Source: Variovorax paradoxus (lineage in GTDB: Bacteria; Pseudomonadota; Gammaproteobacteria; Burkholderiales; Burkholderiaceae_C). Taken from it: a stretch of 64,000 nucleotides of DNA. A program made the translations under genes and the position numbers. Shown here piece by piece: positions 17,541 to 27,200 of this stretch (positions are counted from its first letter, which is position 1; every line of letters begins with the position of its first letter). Location: assembly GCF_029919115.1 (NCBI RefSeq), contig NZ_CP123990.1, forward strand, positions 3,556,001 to 3,620,000. Reading direction: 5' to 3'. Below the pieces are notes generated by a model that saw only the letters and a list, made by a program, of their open reading frames with translations, was not told where the DNA came from and did no database searches.

Positions 17541-19585
17541 GTCGATGGCCCGATGTGCTTCCACAGGTAGGCGTAGCCCAATGCGTCCATGAAGGCGGAT
17601 TCCTTGTTGTCCGTTGCCGCGCTGTGGCCGCCTTCCATGTTCTCGTAAAAGCTGGCGTCGTAGCCCATGGCGGCCAGCTTTGCGTACATCTTGCGCGCAT
17701 GCACCGGGCCCACGCGGTCGTCGCGGGTCGATGTGGTGAAGAGCGCGGGCGGGTAGGGCTGGCCCTTCTTCGCGTTCTCGTAGGGCGAGAAGGCCTTGAT
17801 CCACGCCCATTCTTCCGGCTGGTCGGGGTCGCCGTATTCGGCAATCCACGAGGCGCCCGCCGACAGGTGCGTGTAGCGCTTCATGTCGAGCAGCGGCACC
17901 TCGCTCACGATGGCGCCGTAGAGCTGCTGGTACAGCGTGAGCATGTTGCCCATCAGCAGCCCGCCGTTGCTGCCGCCCATGGCGCCCAGATGCGGCGGCG
18001 ACGTGATGTTGCGCGCAATGAGGTGCTCTGAAACGGCCGCAAAGTCTTCGCAGGTGCGCAGGCGGTTTTGCTGCAGCGCGGCCTGGTGCCAGCGCGGGCC
18101 GTACTCGCCGCCGCCGCGGATGTTGGCGACCACGTAGACGCCGCCCTGCTCGAGCCATGCGCGACCAATGGCGCCGCTGTAGCTGGGTTGCAGCGAGATC
18201 TCGAAGCCGCCATAGGCGTATTGCAGCGTGGGGTTCTTGCCGTTGGCCTCAAGGTTCTTCGGCGCGATTTCGAAATACGGCACGCGCGTGCCGTCCTTCG
18301 ACGCGGCGAAGTGCTGGCTCACGCGGTAGCGCGAGGCGTCGAAGAAGCCGGGGCTGTCTTTCAGGGGCTCGGGCTCGCCCTTGCCGATGGTGCCCATGTA
18401 AAGCGTGGTGGGCTGCAGGAAGCCGCTCACGGTCAGAAAAAAATCGTCGTTCTCGTCTTCGTCGATGCCGCCGGCCGCAATGGTCGAAAGCTCGGGCGCG
18501 CCGCCCAGGCTCTCGCGCTTCCATTCGCCGGCTTGCGGGGTGAGCACTTCGAGCTTGTTCACCACGTCGTGCATCACGTTCAGGATCAGGTGGTTGCGGG
18601 TCCACGAATGGTCGTCGAGCGCGGTGGTGTCGTCGGGCTCGAACAGCACCGTGAGCTCGCGCTTGCCCGCCATGTAGTCGTCGAACTTCGCGGCCAGCAG
18701 CGAGCCCGGCTTGTAGGTGGTGCCGCCCACGGTCCAGGGGCTGCGCGGCTCGACCAGCATCCACTCGCGGGTGATGTCGGCGTTGGAATCGTCGGGCACA
18801 TCGATCTTCACGAGCCGGCCGTCGGCGTGGCGCAGCCAGGTCTCGCTGTCGTAGAAGTCCATCTGGCGCGAGACAAAGTCGCGCTCGAAGCCCGGCGTGT
18901 TGTCGCGCCAGGCGCTCACGGTCATGTCGTCGGCGCTGCCTTCGTACACGGTCAGTGCACTCTCCAGCGGCGTGCCGCGCTTCCATTCCTTGACGATGCG
19001 CGGGTAGCTCGAGCTGGTCATCGAGCCCGGGCCGAAGTCGGTGGCCACGTAGAGGTGGTCGATGTCCTTCCACGCCACGTTGCTCTTGGCCTCGGGCAGC
19101 GTGAAGCCGCCTTCGACAAACTGCTTGAGCTCCAGGTCGAACTCGCGCACCACGTTGGCGTCGGCGCCGCCGCGCGAGAGCGAAACCAGGCAACGCTTGT
19201 ATTCGGGCTGCAGGCACTGCGCGCCGTGCCACACCCAGTTCTCCTTGTCGACATCGGCCAGCGCGTCCAGGTCGATCACGGTTTCCCAGGCGGGCTGGGG
19301 CTTGCGGTATTCGGCCAGCGTGGTGCGCCGCCACAGGCCCTTGGGGTTCTTCTTGTCGCGCCAGAAGTTGTAGAACAGCGGGCCGATCTTGCGAACCATC
19401 GGAATGCGGTCGTCCGAATCGAGCACTTCGAGAATGCCTTTCTCCAGACGCTCGAAGGCCGGCGACTGCGCGTAGCGCTGCACCGTCTTCGCGTTGTGCT
19501 GGCGCGCCCAGTCGAGTTGTTCGGCGCCGTCGATGTCTTCGAGCCACAGGAACTCGTCGGTCTGCATGGAAGAGGTTGAAGTCAT
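17537..19585 (-). CDS. Prolyl oligopeptidase-family (S9) serine peptidase
   Basis: A 682-residue protein with an N-terminal beta-propeller and a C-terminal alpha/beta-hydrolase domain. Catalytic residues are visible as Ser in GAMGGSNGGLLMG, Asp in STRDDRVGPVHA and His in MEGGHSAATDN. YAYGGFEISLQPSY and ANIRGGGEYG are S9A signatures. No signal peptide is present, so it is cytosolic and probably trims short peptides. The start at 19585 (MTSTSSMQTDEF) is chosen over a longer in-frame extension that lacks family character; MQTDEF at 19567 is an alternative. It is the first gene of a two-gene operon with arginase. Confidence 0.92.
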   Translation of the reverse strand: MTSTSSMQTDEFLWLEDIDGAEQLDWARQHNAKTVQRYAQSPAFERLEKGILEVLDSDDRIPMVRKIGPLFYNFWRDKKNPKGLWRRTTLAEYRKPQPAWETVIDLDALADVDKENWVWHGAQCLQPEYKRCLVSLSRGGADANVVREFDLELKQFVEGGFTLPEAKSNVAWKDIDHLYVATDFGPGSMTSSSYPRIVKEWKRGTPLESALTVYEGSADDMTVSAWRDNTPGFERDFVSRQMDFYDSETWLRHADGRLVKIDVPDDSNADITREWMLVEPRSPWTVGGTTYKPGSLLAAKFDDYMAGKRELTVLFEPDDTTALDDHSWTRNHLILNVMHDVVNKLEVLTPQAGEWKRESLGGAPELSTIAAGGIDEDENDDFFLTVSGFLQPTTLYMGTIGKGEPEPLKDSPGFFDASRYRVSQHFAASKDGTRVPYFEIAPKNLEANGKNPTLQYAYGGFEISLQPSYSGAIGRAWLEQGGVYVVANIRGGGEYGPRWHQAALQQNRLRTCEDFAAVSEHLIARNITSPPHLGAMGGSNGGLLMGNMLTLYQQLYGAIVSEVPLLDMKRYTHLSAGASWIAEYGDPDQPEEWAWIKAFSPYENAKKGQPYPPALFTTSTRDDRVGPVHARKMYAKLAAMGYDASFYENMEGGHSAATDNKESAFMDALGYAYLWKHIGPST

Positions 19586-19773
19586 TGCCGCAGTGTACGA
19601 ATCCGGCGTGAAAGAAGAGATGTCCCTGACGGCCCGTCGGAAGCTATTGAATTCATAGCGCGATGCACCAGGGGCTCGGGACAAACCCGCGTTCGACGGA
19701 TTCGCCCCTGTTCGCGGGGCTGCCCACGGGTATCCTGCCGAACGGCGCCTGCGCACACAAGGAGACATGTCAC

Positions 19774-21465
19774 ATGAAACACCTGAGCGGTCTTGATGCC
19801 ACCTTCCTGCACCTGGAAACCCCCGAGATGCCGATGCACGTGGGCTCGCTCAACGTGCTCGATTTGCCCAAAGGCTACAAGGGCGACTTCTACGAAGACG
19901 CCAAGCAGTTCATGGCCAGCCGCATCCACCTGGCCGACGTGTTCACGCGCAAGCTCGCGCTCATGCCCTTCGACATGACCAACCCGGTATGGGTGGAAGA
20001 CGACGACATCGACCTCGACTACCACGTGCGCCACATCACGCTGCCCAAGCCCGGCACCAACCGGCAACTGCAGCAATACGTGGCGCGGCTGCATTCCACG
20101 CTCATCGACCGCAGCCGCCCGATGTGGGAGTTCTTCATCATCGACGGGCTCAAGAGCGGCCAGGTGGCGCTGTACACCAAGGTGCACCATGCGGGCATCG
20201 ACGGGCAGGCCGGCGTGGCGCTCGGCAAGGCCATCTTCGACCTGGAGGCGACGGGGCGCGTGGTGAAGCCGCCGCGCGCACGCCCACGCAGCAGCGGCTA
20301 CCAGCTTGGCATGGCCGAGCTCGCGACCGCGGCGCTGCGCAACACGGCGCAGCAGTACGTCAAGCTCTTCAAGATGGCGCCGGCCATTGCGCGGGCGCTC
20401 GGCGGCCTGGCCAAGCCCGACGAAAAGGCGGCCGAGAAAGACGCCGCCACCGCGCCGAAGAAGTTCAACCTCTTTGCGCCGCGCACCTCGCTGAACGTGT
20501 CGATCACCAACCAGCGCACGTTTGCAGGCCGCACCATCTCGCTGGCCGAGACCAAGCACATTGCCAAGCACTTCGGCGTGTCGCTCAACGACGTGGTCAT
20601 GGCCACGGTGGCCGGCGCGCTGCGCCACTACCTGGCCGACAACAACGAGCTGCCCGCCAAGCCGCTGGTGGCCGGCGTGCCCGTGAGCCTGCGCGAAGCG
20701 GGCGACGACACGGCCAACAACCAGGCCAGCATGATCCTGGTGAGCCTGGCCACCGACATTACCGACCCGGTGCAGCGGCTGAAGGCCATCAACGCGTCGT
20801 CGAATGCATCGAAGTCGACGATGAACCGTTTCAAGGCCATGATCCTGGACGACTTTCCGACCTTTGCTGCGCCCTGGCTGGTGTCGGGCATCGCGTCGAT
20901 GGTCGGCCGCTCGGGGCTTGTGAACCTGCTGCCGCCGGCGGCCAACGTGGCCATTTCGAACGTGGCGGGCGCGCCGTTCCCCATGTACTTTGCGGGCGCA
21001 CTGGTCACCAGCTACTACCCGGTGTCCATCGCGAGCCACGGCACGGCGCTGAACGTGACGGTGCAGAGCTACAACGGGCGCATGGACTACGGCCTCATTG
21101 CCTGCCGCCGGGCGGTGCCGGACATCACCGAGATCGGCGACTACATGCTGGCCGAGCACAAGCTGCTGATGGACCTGACGCAGACGCATCCGGCGGCTGC
21201 GGGTGCGGCGCCCGCGAAGGCTGCGGCCGCTCCTGAGCCGGCACCTGTCGTGAAGGCTGCGGCCAAGCCCGCAGCAAAGGCTGCCCCGAAAGCCGTGCCG
21301 AAGCCCGCTGCAAAGAAGGTGGCAGCGAAGAAGCCGGCGGCGGTAAAGACAACGGCCGCCAAGGCCCCCGCCAGGAAGGCGCCAATCAAGACGGTCCCGG
21401 GCAAGGCCGCGCCCCGCAAGCCCGCGGCGCCGGTCAAGCGCGCCAGAACGGCGGCTGCGGCATGA
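19774..21465 (+). CDS. Wax ester synthase / diacylglycerol acyltransferase with histone-like tail
   Basis: A 563-residue WS/DGAT acyltransferase that esterifies fatty acyl-CoA to fatty alcohol or diacylglycerol for neutral-lipid storage. The active-site motif is VHHAGIDG (HHxxxDG) near residue 135. MKHLSGLDATFLHLETPEMPMHVG at the start and SNVAGAPFPMYFAGA are further family signatures. The start at 19774 follows AAGGAGA. The last ~90 residues are a repetitive Lys/Ala/Pro tail like histone H1 or PhaF (KAAPKAVPKPAAKK), which is not part of standard WS/DGATs. The next two genes carry similar Lys/Ala tails, pointing to shared granule or DNA association. Confidence 0.9.
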   Translation: MKHLSGLDATFLHLETPEMPMHVGSLNVLDLPKGYKGDFYEDAKQFMASRIHLADVFTRKLALMPFDMTNPVWVEDDDIDLDYHVRHITLPKPGTNRQLQQYVARLHSTLIDRSRPMWEFFIIDGLKSGQVALYTKVHHAGIDGQAGVALGKAIFDLEATGRVVKPPRARPRSSGYQLGMAELATAALRNTAQQYVKLFKMAPAIARALGGLAKPDEKAAEKDAATAPKKFNLFAPRTSLNVSITNQRTFAGRTISLAETKHIAKHFGVSLNDVVMATVAGALRHYLADNNELPAKPLVAGVPVSLREAGDDTANNQASMILVSLATDITDPVQRLKAINASSNASKSTMNRFKAMILDDFPTFAAPWLVSGIASMVGRSGLVNLLPPAANVAISNVAGAPFPMYFAGALVTSYYPVSIASHGTALNVTVQSYNGRMDYGLIACRRAVPDITEIGDYMLAEHKLLMDLTQTHPAAAGAAPAKAAAAPEPAPVVKAAAKPAAKAAPKAVPKPAAKKVAAKKPAAVKTTAAKAPARKAPIKTVPGKAAPRKPAAPVKRARTAAAA

Positions 21466-21502
21466 TTCGCAGGCTCGCAGCGAGAAAATTGGGGCAGTTG
21501 GA

Positions 21503-21529
21503 CTAGTTTTCCGACCGTTCTAGTTTTCC
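21503..21529. promoter_or_regulatory. Direct repeat upstream of the phasin gene, candidate operator
   Basis: CTAGTTTTCC occurs twice (21503-21512 and 21520-21529), 17 bp apart start to start, 70-100 bp before the phasin start. A spacing of about 1.6 helical turns and a position in the only sizeable gap of the storage cluster suggest a regulator site, perhaps for the TetR protein at 22754. No binding evidence is available. Confidence 0.4.
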
Positions 21530-21601
21530 AGGCCTAGGCACTCCGGAAGAAGATCAACCCATCGCGAATCCCGCGAACCGTTCAACTTCCAGGAAATCGA
21601 C

Positions 21602-22156
21602 ATGACCACGCAAGCTTCTTTCTCTTCCGCCGCCATCCACGTCATCGGTCAGTACAACGACGCCGGCAAGACCCTGGTGGGTGCCTACCGCGCCGGCGTG
21701 CATCGCCTGCTCGGCGGCGCTGCTTCGCGCTACAGCGAATTCCTGGGCAGCCGCCAGATTCCGCTGGTGAGCGAGCAGGTCAAGGCCAACCTGATCGGCG
21801 CGCAAGAAAAGATCAACGGCTTCCTGGCCAACCGCCTGGACATCGATACCGGCCGCATCGTCTCGGTGATGGACCGCGTCGCTGCTGGCACCACGAGCGG
21901 CATCGAAGCCGTGGCCGGCCGCGTGGCAGGCGTCGAGTCGCCCGTGGTCACCTCGGTGGTCAAGACCTTCAACGCGCTGAACCAGCCGATCGCCAATGTG
22001 TCGGTGCAAATCGCCGACAAGGTTGCGGCCGGTGCCAAGCAGATCGAAGTGCGCGTGAGCGGCACCGAAGAAGCCAAGCCCGTGCGTACCGTGAAGGCCA
22101 AGGCGGCAGCCGCCAAGAAGCCGGTTCGCCGCACCGCCGCCCGCAAGGCGGCCTGA
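21602..22156 (+). CDS. Phasin-like granule protein with Lys/Ala-rich tail
   Basis: A 184-residue, mostly helical protein without signal or membrane segment. It has the amphipathic look of phasins, which coat polyhydroxyalkanoate or lipid granules. The last ~35 residues (KAKAAAAKKPVRRTAARKAA) are strongly basic and histone-like, as in the PhaF type that links granules to the nucleoid. AGGAAATCGAC precedes the start. It follows the WS/DGAT gene and precedes another Lys/Ala-rich gene by 23 bp. No firm family match is visible, so the phasin call rests on composition and neighbours. Confidence 0.6.
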   Translation: MTTQASFSSAAIHVIGQYNDAGKTLVGAYRAGVHRLLGGAASRYSEFLGSRQIPLVSEQVKANLIGAQEKINGFLANRLDIDTGRIVSVMDRVAAGTTSGIEAVAGRVAGVESPVVTSVVKTFNALNQPIANVSVQIADKVAAGAKQIEVRVSGTEEAKPVRTVKAKAAAAKKPVRRTAARKAA

Positions 22157-22179
22157 CCCGATCCTGGAGCAAACAACGC

Positions 22180-22713
22180 ATGGCGACCCGACCCCGTTCG
22201 ACCGATTCGGCTGAGGATCTGAAGAAGAGGAGGGCGGCGCCTGCGAAGAAAGCCCCCGCGGCCAAAAAGGCGCCCGCAGCGAGGAAAACGGCTGCGGCAG
22301 CCAAGAAAAAATCTGCTGCTGTCACACCCAAGGCGCTGCCGGCCCAAAAGGCCGGCGGCGCCGAGGGCCTGCTTCGCGCGGGCCTGAAGGCGCTCGGCAA
22401 TGTGCGCGACGACGTCGCCATGCGCCAGGCCAACGTGATCGAAGGCTTGCTCGGCATCGGCCAAGGCAAGTTCGACGCAACGGCCGGTGCCGCCAAGGCG
22501 CCGCTCACGCGCGGCTTTCCGAGCCTCGACAGTTTCGGCCTTCGCAAGTTCGAAGACGTGTTCGACCAGCGCGTGGCCACCGCCCTGGAGCGGCTCGGCA
22601 TGCCCAGCGCGCAAGAGGTGCAGGCGTTGCGTGCAGAAGTGGCCAGGCTGCGCGAACGCCTTGCCGAGCTCGAACCCAAGAACCCCAGCCCGCGCGGCAG
22701 CGGCAAGCGCTGA
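22180..22713 (+). CDS. PhaF/PhaM-like basic granule-associated protein
   Basis: A 177-residue protein with an N-terminal Lys/Ala-rich segment (APAKKAPAAKKAPAARK, about residues 18-50) and a helical body. It ends in a heptad segment (PSAQEVQALRAEVARLRERLAEL, residues about 142-165) that should form a coiled coil. The architecture is that of nucleoid-binding phasins, with the basic and coiled-coil parts in reversed order relative to classical PhaF. It probably helps tether or segregate storage granules. It sits 23 bp after the preceding phasin-like gene and 40 bp before the TetR regulator, likely in one operon. Confidence 0.6.
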   Translation: MATRPRSTDSAEDLKKRRAAPAKKAPAAKKAPAARKTAAAAKKKSAAVTPKALPAQKAGGAEGLLRAGLKALGNVRDDVAMRQANVIEGLLGIGQGKFDATAGAAKAPLTRGFPSLDSFGLRKFEDVFDQRVATALERLGMPSAQEVQALRAEVARLRERLAELEPKNPSPRGSGKR

Positions 22714-22753
22714 GCCCCGGCCCAGCGAATACCGACGCACGCACCAGCCGGTT

Positions 22754-23389
22754 GTGGCCAGTTCCAACACCACGCGCGATCGCATCCTGCAGGCCAGCCT
22801 TGCGCTGTTCAATGCGGAAGGCCTTGCGGCGGTGTCCACCCACAAGATTGCGGCCGAGCTCGGCATGAGCCCGGGCAACCTGCACTACCACTTCAAGGCC
22901 AAGCAGCTGATCGTCGAGTGGCTGTTCAGGCGCTTCGAGCAGCGGCTCGAAGTGCTCAACGGCTCTTCGGATTCGATTGCCGCCATCGACGACCTCTGGC
23001 TTGCGCTGCATTTGCGCTTCGAGGCCATCGATGAGTACCGCTTCATCTACCGCGACATGGCTTTCCTGGCCGGCGAATACCCCGCGCTAGGCCAACGTGC
23101 GCAGGCGCTCACCGCGCAGAACCTGCTCGCGGCCCAGGCGCTGTGCGAAGGCCTGGTGGCCTCGGGCGTCATCCAGACCAGTGCGGAGCAGGCGCGCATA
23201 TTGGCGTTGCAGATGGTTTTCACCACCACCTGCTGGCTCTCGTTCGAGCGCCTGGTGCCGGGGCGCGATGCGCTCGCGCAGGCCGACCCGGGACTGGCGG
23301 CTTTTTATACGCTCACCCTGATTTCCCCGTATGTTTCCAGCGAATCGAGGGCTTACCTTGATTACCTGCGGGGCAAATACCTCGGATAA
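22754..23389 (+). CDS. TetR-family regulator, PhaD-like
   Basis: A 211-residue regulator. The N-terminal TetR helix-turn-helix reads RDRILQASLALFNAEGLAAVSTHKIAAELGMSPGNLHYHFKAK across residues about 7-50. The ligand domain contains DEYRFIYRDMAFL and LQMVFTTTCWLSFERLV. The start is a GTG at 22754 (VASSNTTRD); no in-frame ATG lies in the right place. Its position at the end of a granule-protein cluster matches PhaD of pseudomonads, which controls phasin genes. The direct repeat at 21503-21529 is a candidate site for it. Confidence 0.8.
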   Translation: MASSNTTRDRILQASLALFNAEGLAAVSTHKIAAELGMSPGNLHYHFKAKQLIVEWLFRRFEQRLEVLNGSSDSIAAIDDLWLALHLRFEAIDEYRFIYRDMAFLAGEYPALGQRAQALTAQNLLAAQALCEGLVASGVIQTSAEQARILALQMVFTTTCWLSFERLVPGRDALAQADPGLAAFYTLTLISPYVSSESRAYLDYLRGKYLG

Positions 23390-23481
23390 ACATCGCAGTT
23401 GTCCGACGAGGCGGTGAAACTTTGGTTCGCCATGCTCGTCCCACACAACAGCGAAACAGAAAGCATAGGAATTCCGCCCTC

Positions 23482-24255
23482 ATGACCACCGCCACCCGAG
23501 ACCACATTGCGCCACCATCGGGCCTGCTGATGCTGGCCGAAGCACGCGCACTCTGGGAAACAGGTGCCGGCGTGGCGATGTGGCCGCTGCTGCAGCTCAC
23601 GCCGCGCGGCGACGGGCACCCGGTGATCGTGTTGCCGGGGCTCGTGGCGGGCGACGGCTCCACGCTGCTGCTGCGCCGCTACCTGCGCAGCCGCGGCTAC
23701 GACGCACACGGCTGGGGCCTGGGCCGCAACTTCGGTCCGCGCGAAGGCGTGGAAGACGGCATGCTGGCGCTGCTCAAGTCGCTGAATGAAAAGAGCGGCC
23801 AGAAGGTCAGCGTGATCGGCTGGAGCCTTGGCGGCATCTATGCGCGGCTTCTCGCATCCGCACAGCCAGATCTGGTCCGCAACGTCATCACCCTGGGCAG
23901 CCCGTTTTCCGGCAGCCCGCGCGCCACCAACGCCTGGCGGGTGTACGAAGGCGTAAGCGGCCAGAGCTCACACGACCCGCGCCGCATGAAGTTCGTGCAG
24001 CCGACGCCGCCGGTGCCCACGACCTCGATCTTCAGCCGCACCGACGGTGTCGTCGCTTGGCGCTGCAGCCTCGAGAAACCCGGACCCAAGGCGGAGAACA
24101 TCGAGGTGGTGGCAAGCCACCTGGGGCTGGGCGGCCACCCCGCCGTGCTCTATGCGGTGGCCGACCGCCTGGCGCAGCCAGAGGGCAAGTGGAAGCCCTT
24201 CAACCGCGGCCTGCTCGGGCCGCTGGTCTATCCCGATCCAGACCGCGAGGTCTGA
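23482..24255 (+). CDS. Alpha/beta-hydrolase, lipase-like
   Basis: A 257-residue alpha/beta-hydrolase without signal peptide. The oxyanion region is VIVLPGLVAGDGST, the nucleophile elbow is VIGWSLGGIYA (Ser in GWSLGG, about residue 116), and a late HLGLGGHPAVLY supplies the catalytic His. The LGSPFSG segment after the nucleophile resembles lipases of the PGAP1/lipase group. It follows the granule cluster on the same strand, so hydrolysis of a stored ester is plausible. The start at 23482 gives the family-like N-terminus; an in-frame ATG 60 bp upstream is less likely. Confidence 0.75.
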   Translation: MTTATRDHIAPPSGLLMLAEARALWETGAGVAMWPLLQLTPRGDGHPVIVLPGLVAGDGSTLLLRRYLRSRGYDAHGWGLGRNFGPREGVEDGMLALLKSLNEKSGQKVSVIGWSLGGIYARLLASAQPDLVRNVITLGSPFSGSPRATNAWRVYEGVSGQSSHDPRRMKFVQPTPPVPTTSIFSRTDGVVAWRCSLEKPGPKAENIEVVASHLGLGGHPAVLYAVADRLAQPEGKWKPFNRGLLGPLVYPDPDREV

Positions 24256-24270
24256 GCTGAGCCGCACGGG

Positions 24271-27200
24271 CTAGGCCCCCGCCCAGACGTCCAGCACGTA
24301 GCGCTGGTCGGCAATCATCTTGTCCATCCAGGCATTGCTGTCGTGCCCGTGTTCGCGGGCCAGGTCGCTCAAGGTGCGCCGCACGTCGGGCTCCATGCGC
24401 GAGCCGTCGCCGCACACGTAGATCACCGCGCCTGCTTCGAGCAGCTTCCACACGGCCGCGCCCTGCTCGCGGATGAGGTCTTGCACATACACCTTGCGTT
24501 CACCCGAGCGCGAGAAGGCCGTGTGCAGCTTCATCAGCCCGCGGTGCGACCAGGCCTTGAGTTCTTCCGCGTAGATGAAATCCTGCTCCGGGTGCCGGCA
24601 GCCGAAGAACAGCATTGCATCGCCCAGCGCTTCGCCCCGCTCGACCCGCGCCGCGCGCTCTTGCAGAAAGCCGCGGAACGGCGCAAGGCCGGTACCTGGG
24701 CCGATCATGATGAGCGGGCGCTGCGCATCCTCGGGCAGGCGAAAGCCTTCGGCCGTGGTTTCGCGGATCACGCCGTGCACCGTGTCGCCCGCTTCCGCGC
24801 GCGCCAGGTAGTTGGAGCACACGCCCTCGAAGGTGCCGTTGCCCGAAAGCGCCGGTGCGCTCACCACGCCCACCGTGACACTGCATCGCCCCGGCGTCAT
24901 CGAGGGCGACGAAGAAATCGAGTAGTAGCGCGGCGAGAGCGGCGACAGCATTTCAAGGAACACCGCGAACGGCACCTGGCAGGCGCGGTGCTCCTCGAGC
25001 AGGTCGAGCAGCGACTTGCGCTTGTGCAGCACCTCGGCCCTGTAGGTGGCCTGCGAGGCCTCGTCGCTGCCGGAGAGCGCCATGAGCCTGGGCTTGGTGA
25101 ACGGGCACTCGGTGTAGGCGGCGAGCGTTGCAATCTGCTTGCGCGTGGCCACGTCCTGCAGCTCGACGTAGTCGCCCAGCAGGCGGTCTACGGCCACCAC
25201 CTGGTCGACCGGCAGCGCCGCCTTGCGGCCGGCCGCGGCATGCAGCCGCACATGCGCGGAGCGGTCGAACCCGAAGCGCGCCATCGCGCGCTCCACCTGC
25301 GCGGGGCTGTTGCGCGGCACCACGCTCAGGTGATCGCCGGGCACGTAGTCGACGCCTTCGGGCAGCATCAGCTCGACATGGCGCGTGGATCGGCTGCTCC
25401 CCGCATCGCCGCCGGGGCTTTGCAGTTCGCGGTTTTCCGCCACGCGCAGCGGCACGGCGCCGAGCGCATCGACCAGTGCGTTCTTCTGCGGCGGCGGCAG
25501 TTCTTCCAACGTGTAGAGCGGCTCGGCCTCGGCGGGTGTGTCCGCCCCGGCCTGGATGCCGAAGGTCTTCACCAGCTCGGGCCAGAGCGCGTCGCTCCAG
25601 TCCTGGAACGCGCCATCCATGTCTTCGCGCGCATCGCCTTCGCCGCGCGGATGCACGCGCGTGGCGCCCAGCGCCCCGAGCCGCTCGTCGATGCGGCGCG
25701 GCACCGCCTGGTAGGTGGCGGCCCAATCGGTATTGCCGCAGCCGAACACGCTGAAGCGCACGCCGTTGAGCGAGTCGTCGGCCTTGTCGAGCCAGCGATG
25801 GAACTCGGCCGCGTTGTCGGGCGCCACGCCGTTGTAAGAAGCGCAGACGATCGCCACCGCGCCGTTCGCGGGCAGCCGCTCGGCATAGTCGTCGAGCGAA
25901 GCCACTTGCGTGGAGAAGCCGCGCAGCTCGCCGGCCTCGGCCAGCTGGCGCGCCAGGTCTTCGGCCGTGCCCAGGTTGGAGCCCTGCAGCACCAGCAGGG
26001 ATGTGCCGTGGCGCGCGGCCTGCGGCTTGCGTGCCGCGGGCTTGACCGGCGCATCCGGCGCGGCGGCGGTGGTCTCGCCGTTGCCACGCGGGCGCGAGGC
26101 GGGGTCGCGCAGCAGCGCCTTGATCTTGAAGCCTTCGGGCTTGATCGTCAGCGCTTCCTTGATCTTGAGCTTGTAGCCCGTGTGATCGACCAGGTTGAAG
26201 CGCTGCAGGATCATGCCCAGCGTAAGCACCGCCTCTTGCAGCGCAAACTGCCGCCCGATGCAGGCGCGCTGCCCGTTGCCGAAGGGCTTGAAGGCGTTGA
26301 CCGGCCGCTCGCGCTCGGCTTCGCGGCTGAAGTTGTCGGGGTTGAACTGGTCGGCGTTCTCGCCCCAGATGCCCTTGTCGCGATGCAGCGCGAGCGCATG
26401 CATGATGACCATGTTGTTCTTCTTGATCGTGTACTGGCCGCCAATCGTGGTGTCTTCCTTCGCGCGCATCGAGATTGCCGGCGCGGTCGGGTACAGGCGC
26501 AGCGACTCCTTCAGCACCTGCAGCACGTAGGTCAGCCGGTTCACCTGCGCATAGGTGGGCTTCTGCGAGGTGTCGCCGCCCAGCACGCTGTCGACCTCGG
26601 CCTGCGCCTTGGCCATGGCCTCGGGGTTGTTGAGCAGAAAGTAGATCGCAAACGAGAGCAGGCCGCTGGTGGTCTCATGCCCCGCGATAAGAAACTCGAT
26701 GCACTCGTCGCGGATCATCTTGTCGGTGAGCTGCTCCCCGCTCTTCTTGTCCACGCCCGCGATCATGTAGCTCAAGAGATCGGGCTTGGTGGCAATATCG
26801 GCACCGCTCGCGCGCCGCTCCTCGATGATGTCTTCCACCATCTTGTGCATGTAGCGGATGTCCTTGCGCTGCTGCGCCAGCTCCTTCTTCAGCATGAGCT
26901 CCTCGAGCGGCAGGCCGCGGCGGTTCTGCACCGTTTCGAGCGTGCGCACCATCGCATCGACGAAGGGATGAAAACCTTCGCGATAGAACGAATTGAAGCG
27001 GTAGCCAAAGCCGCACAGGCCAATGGTGTCGAGCGTGAGCGCCGTCATGTCGCGCACCACGTCCACCTCTTCGTCAAAATTCAGGCGCTCCCATTTGGTG
27101 ACCAGCTGGCTCGCGATGTCCAGCATCATCGGGTGGTAGGCCTGCATTGCGCGCTGGCTGAAGTTGGCCAACAGGATGTTGTGCGGCTTGGACCAGGTTT

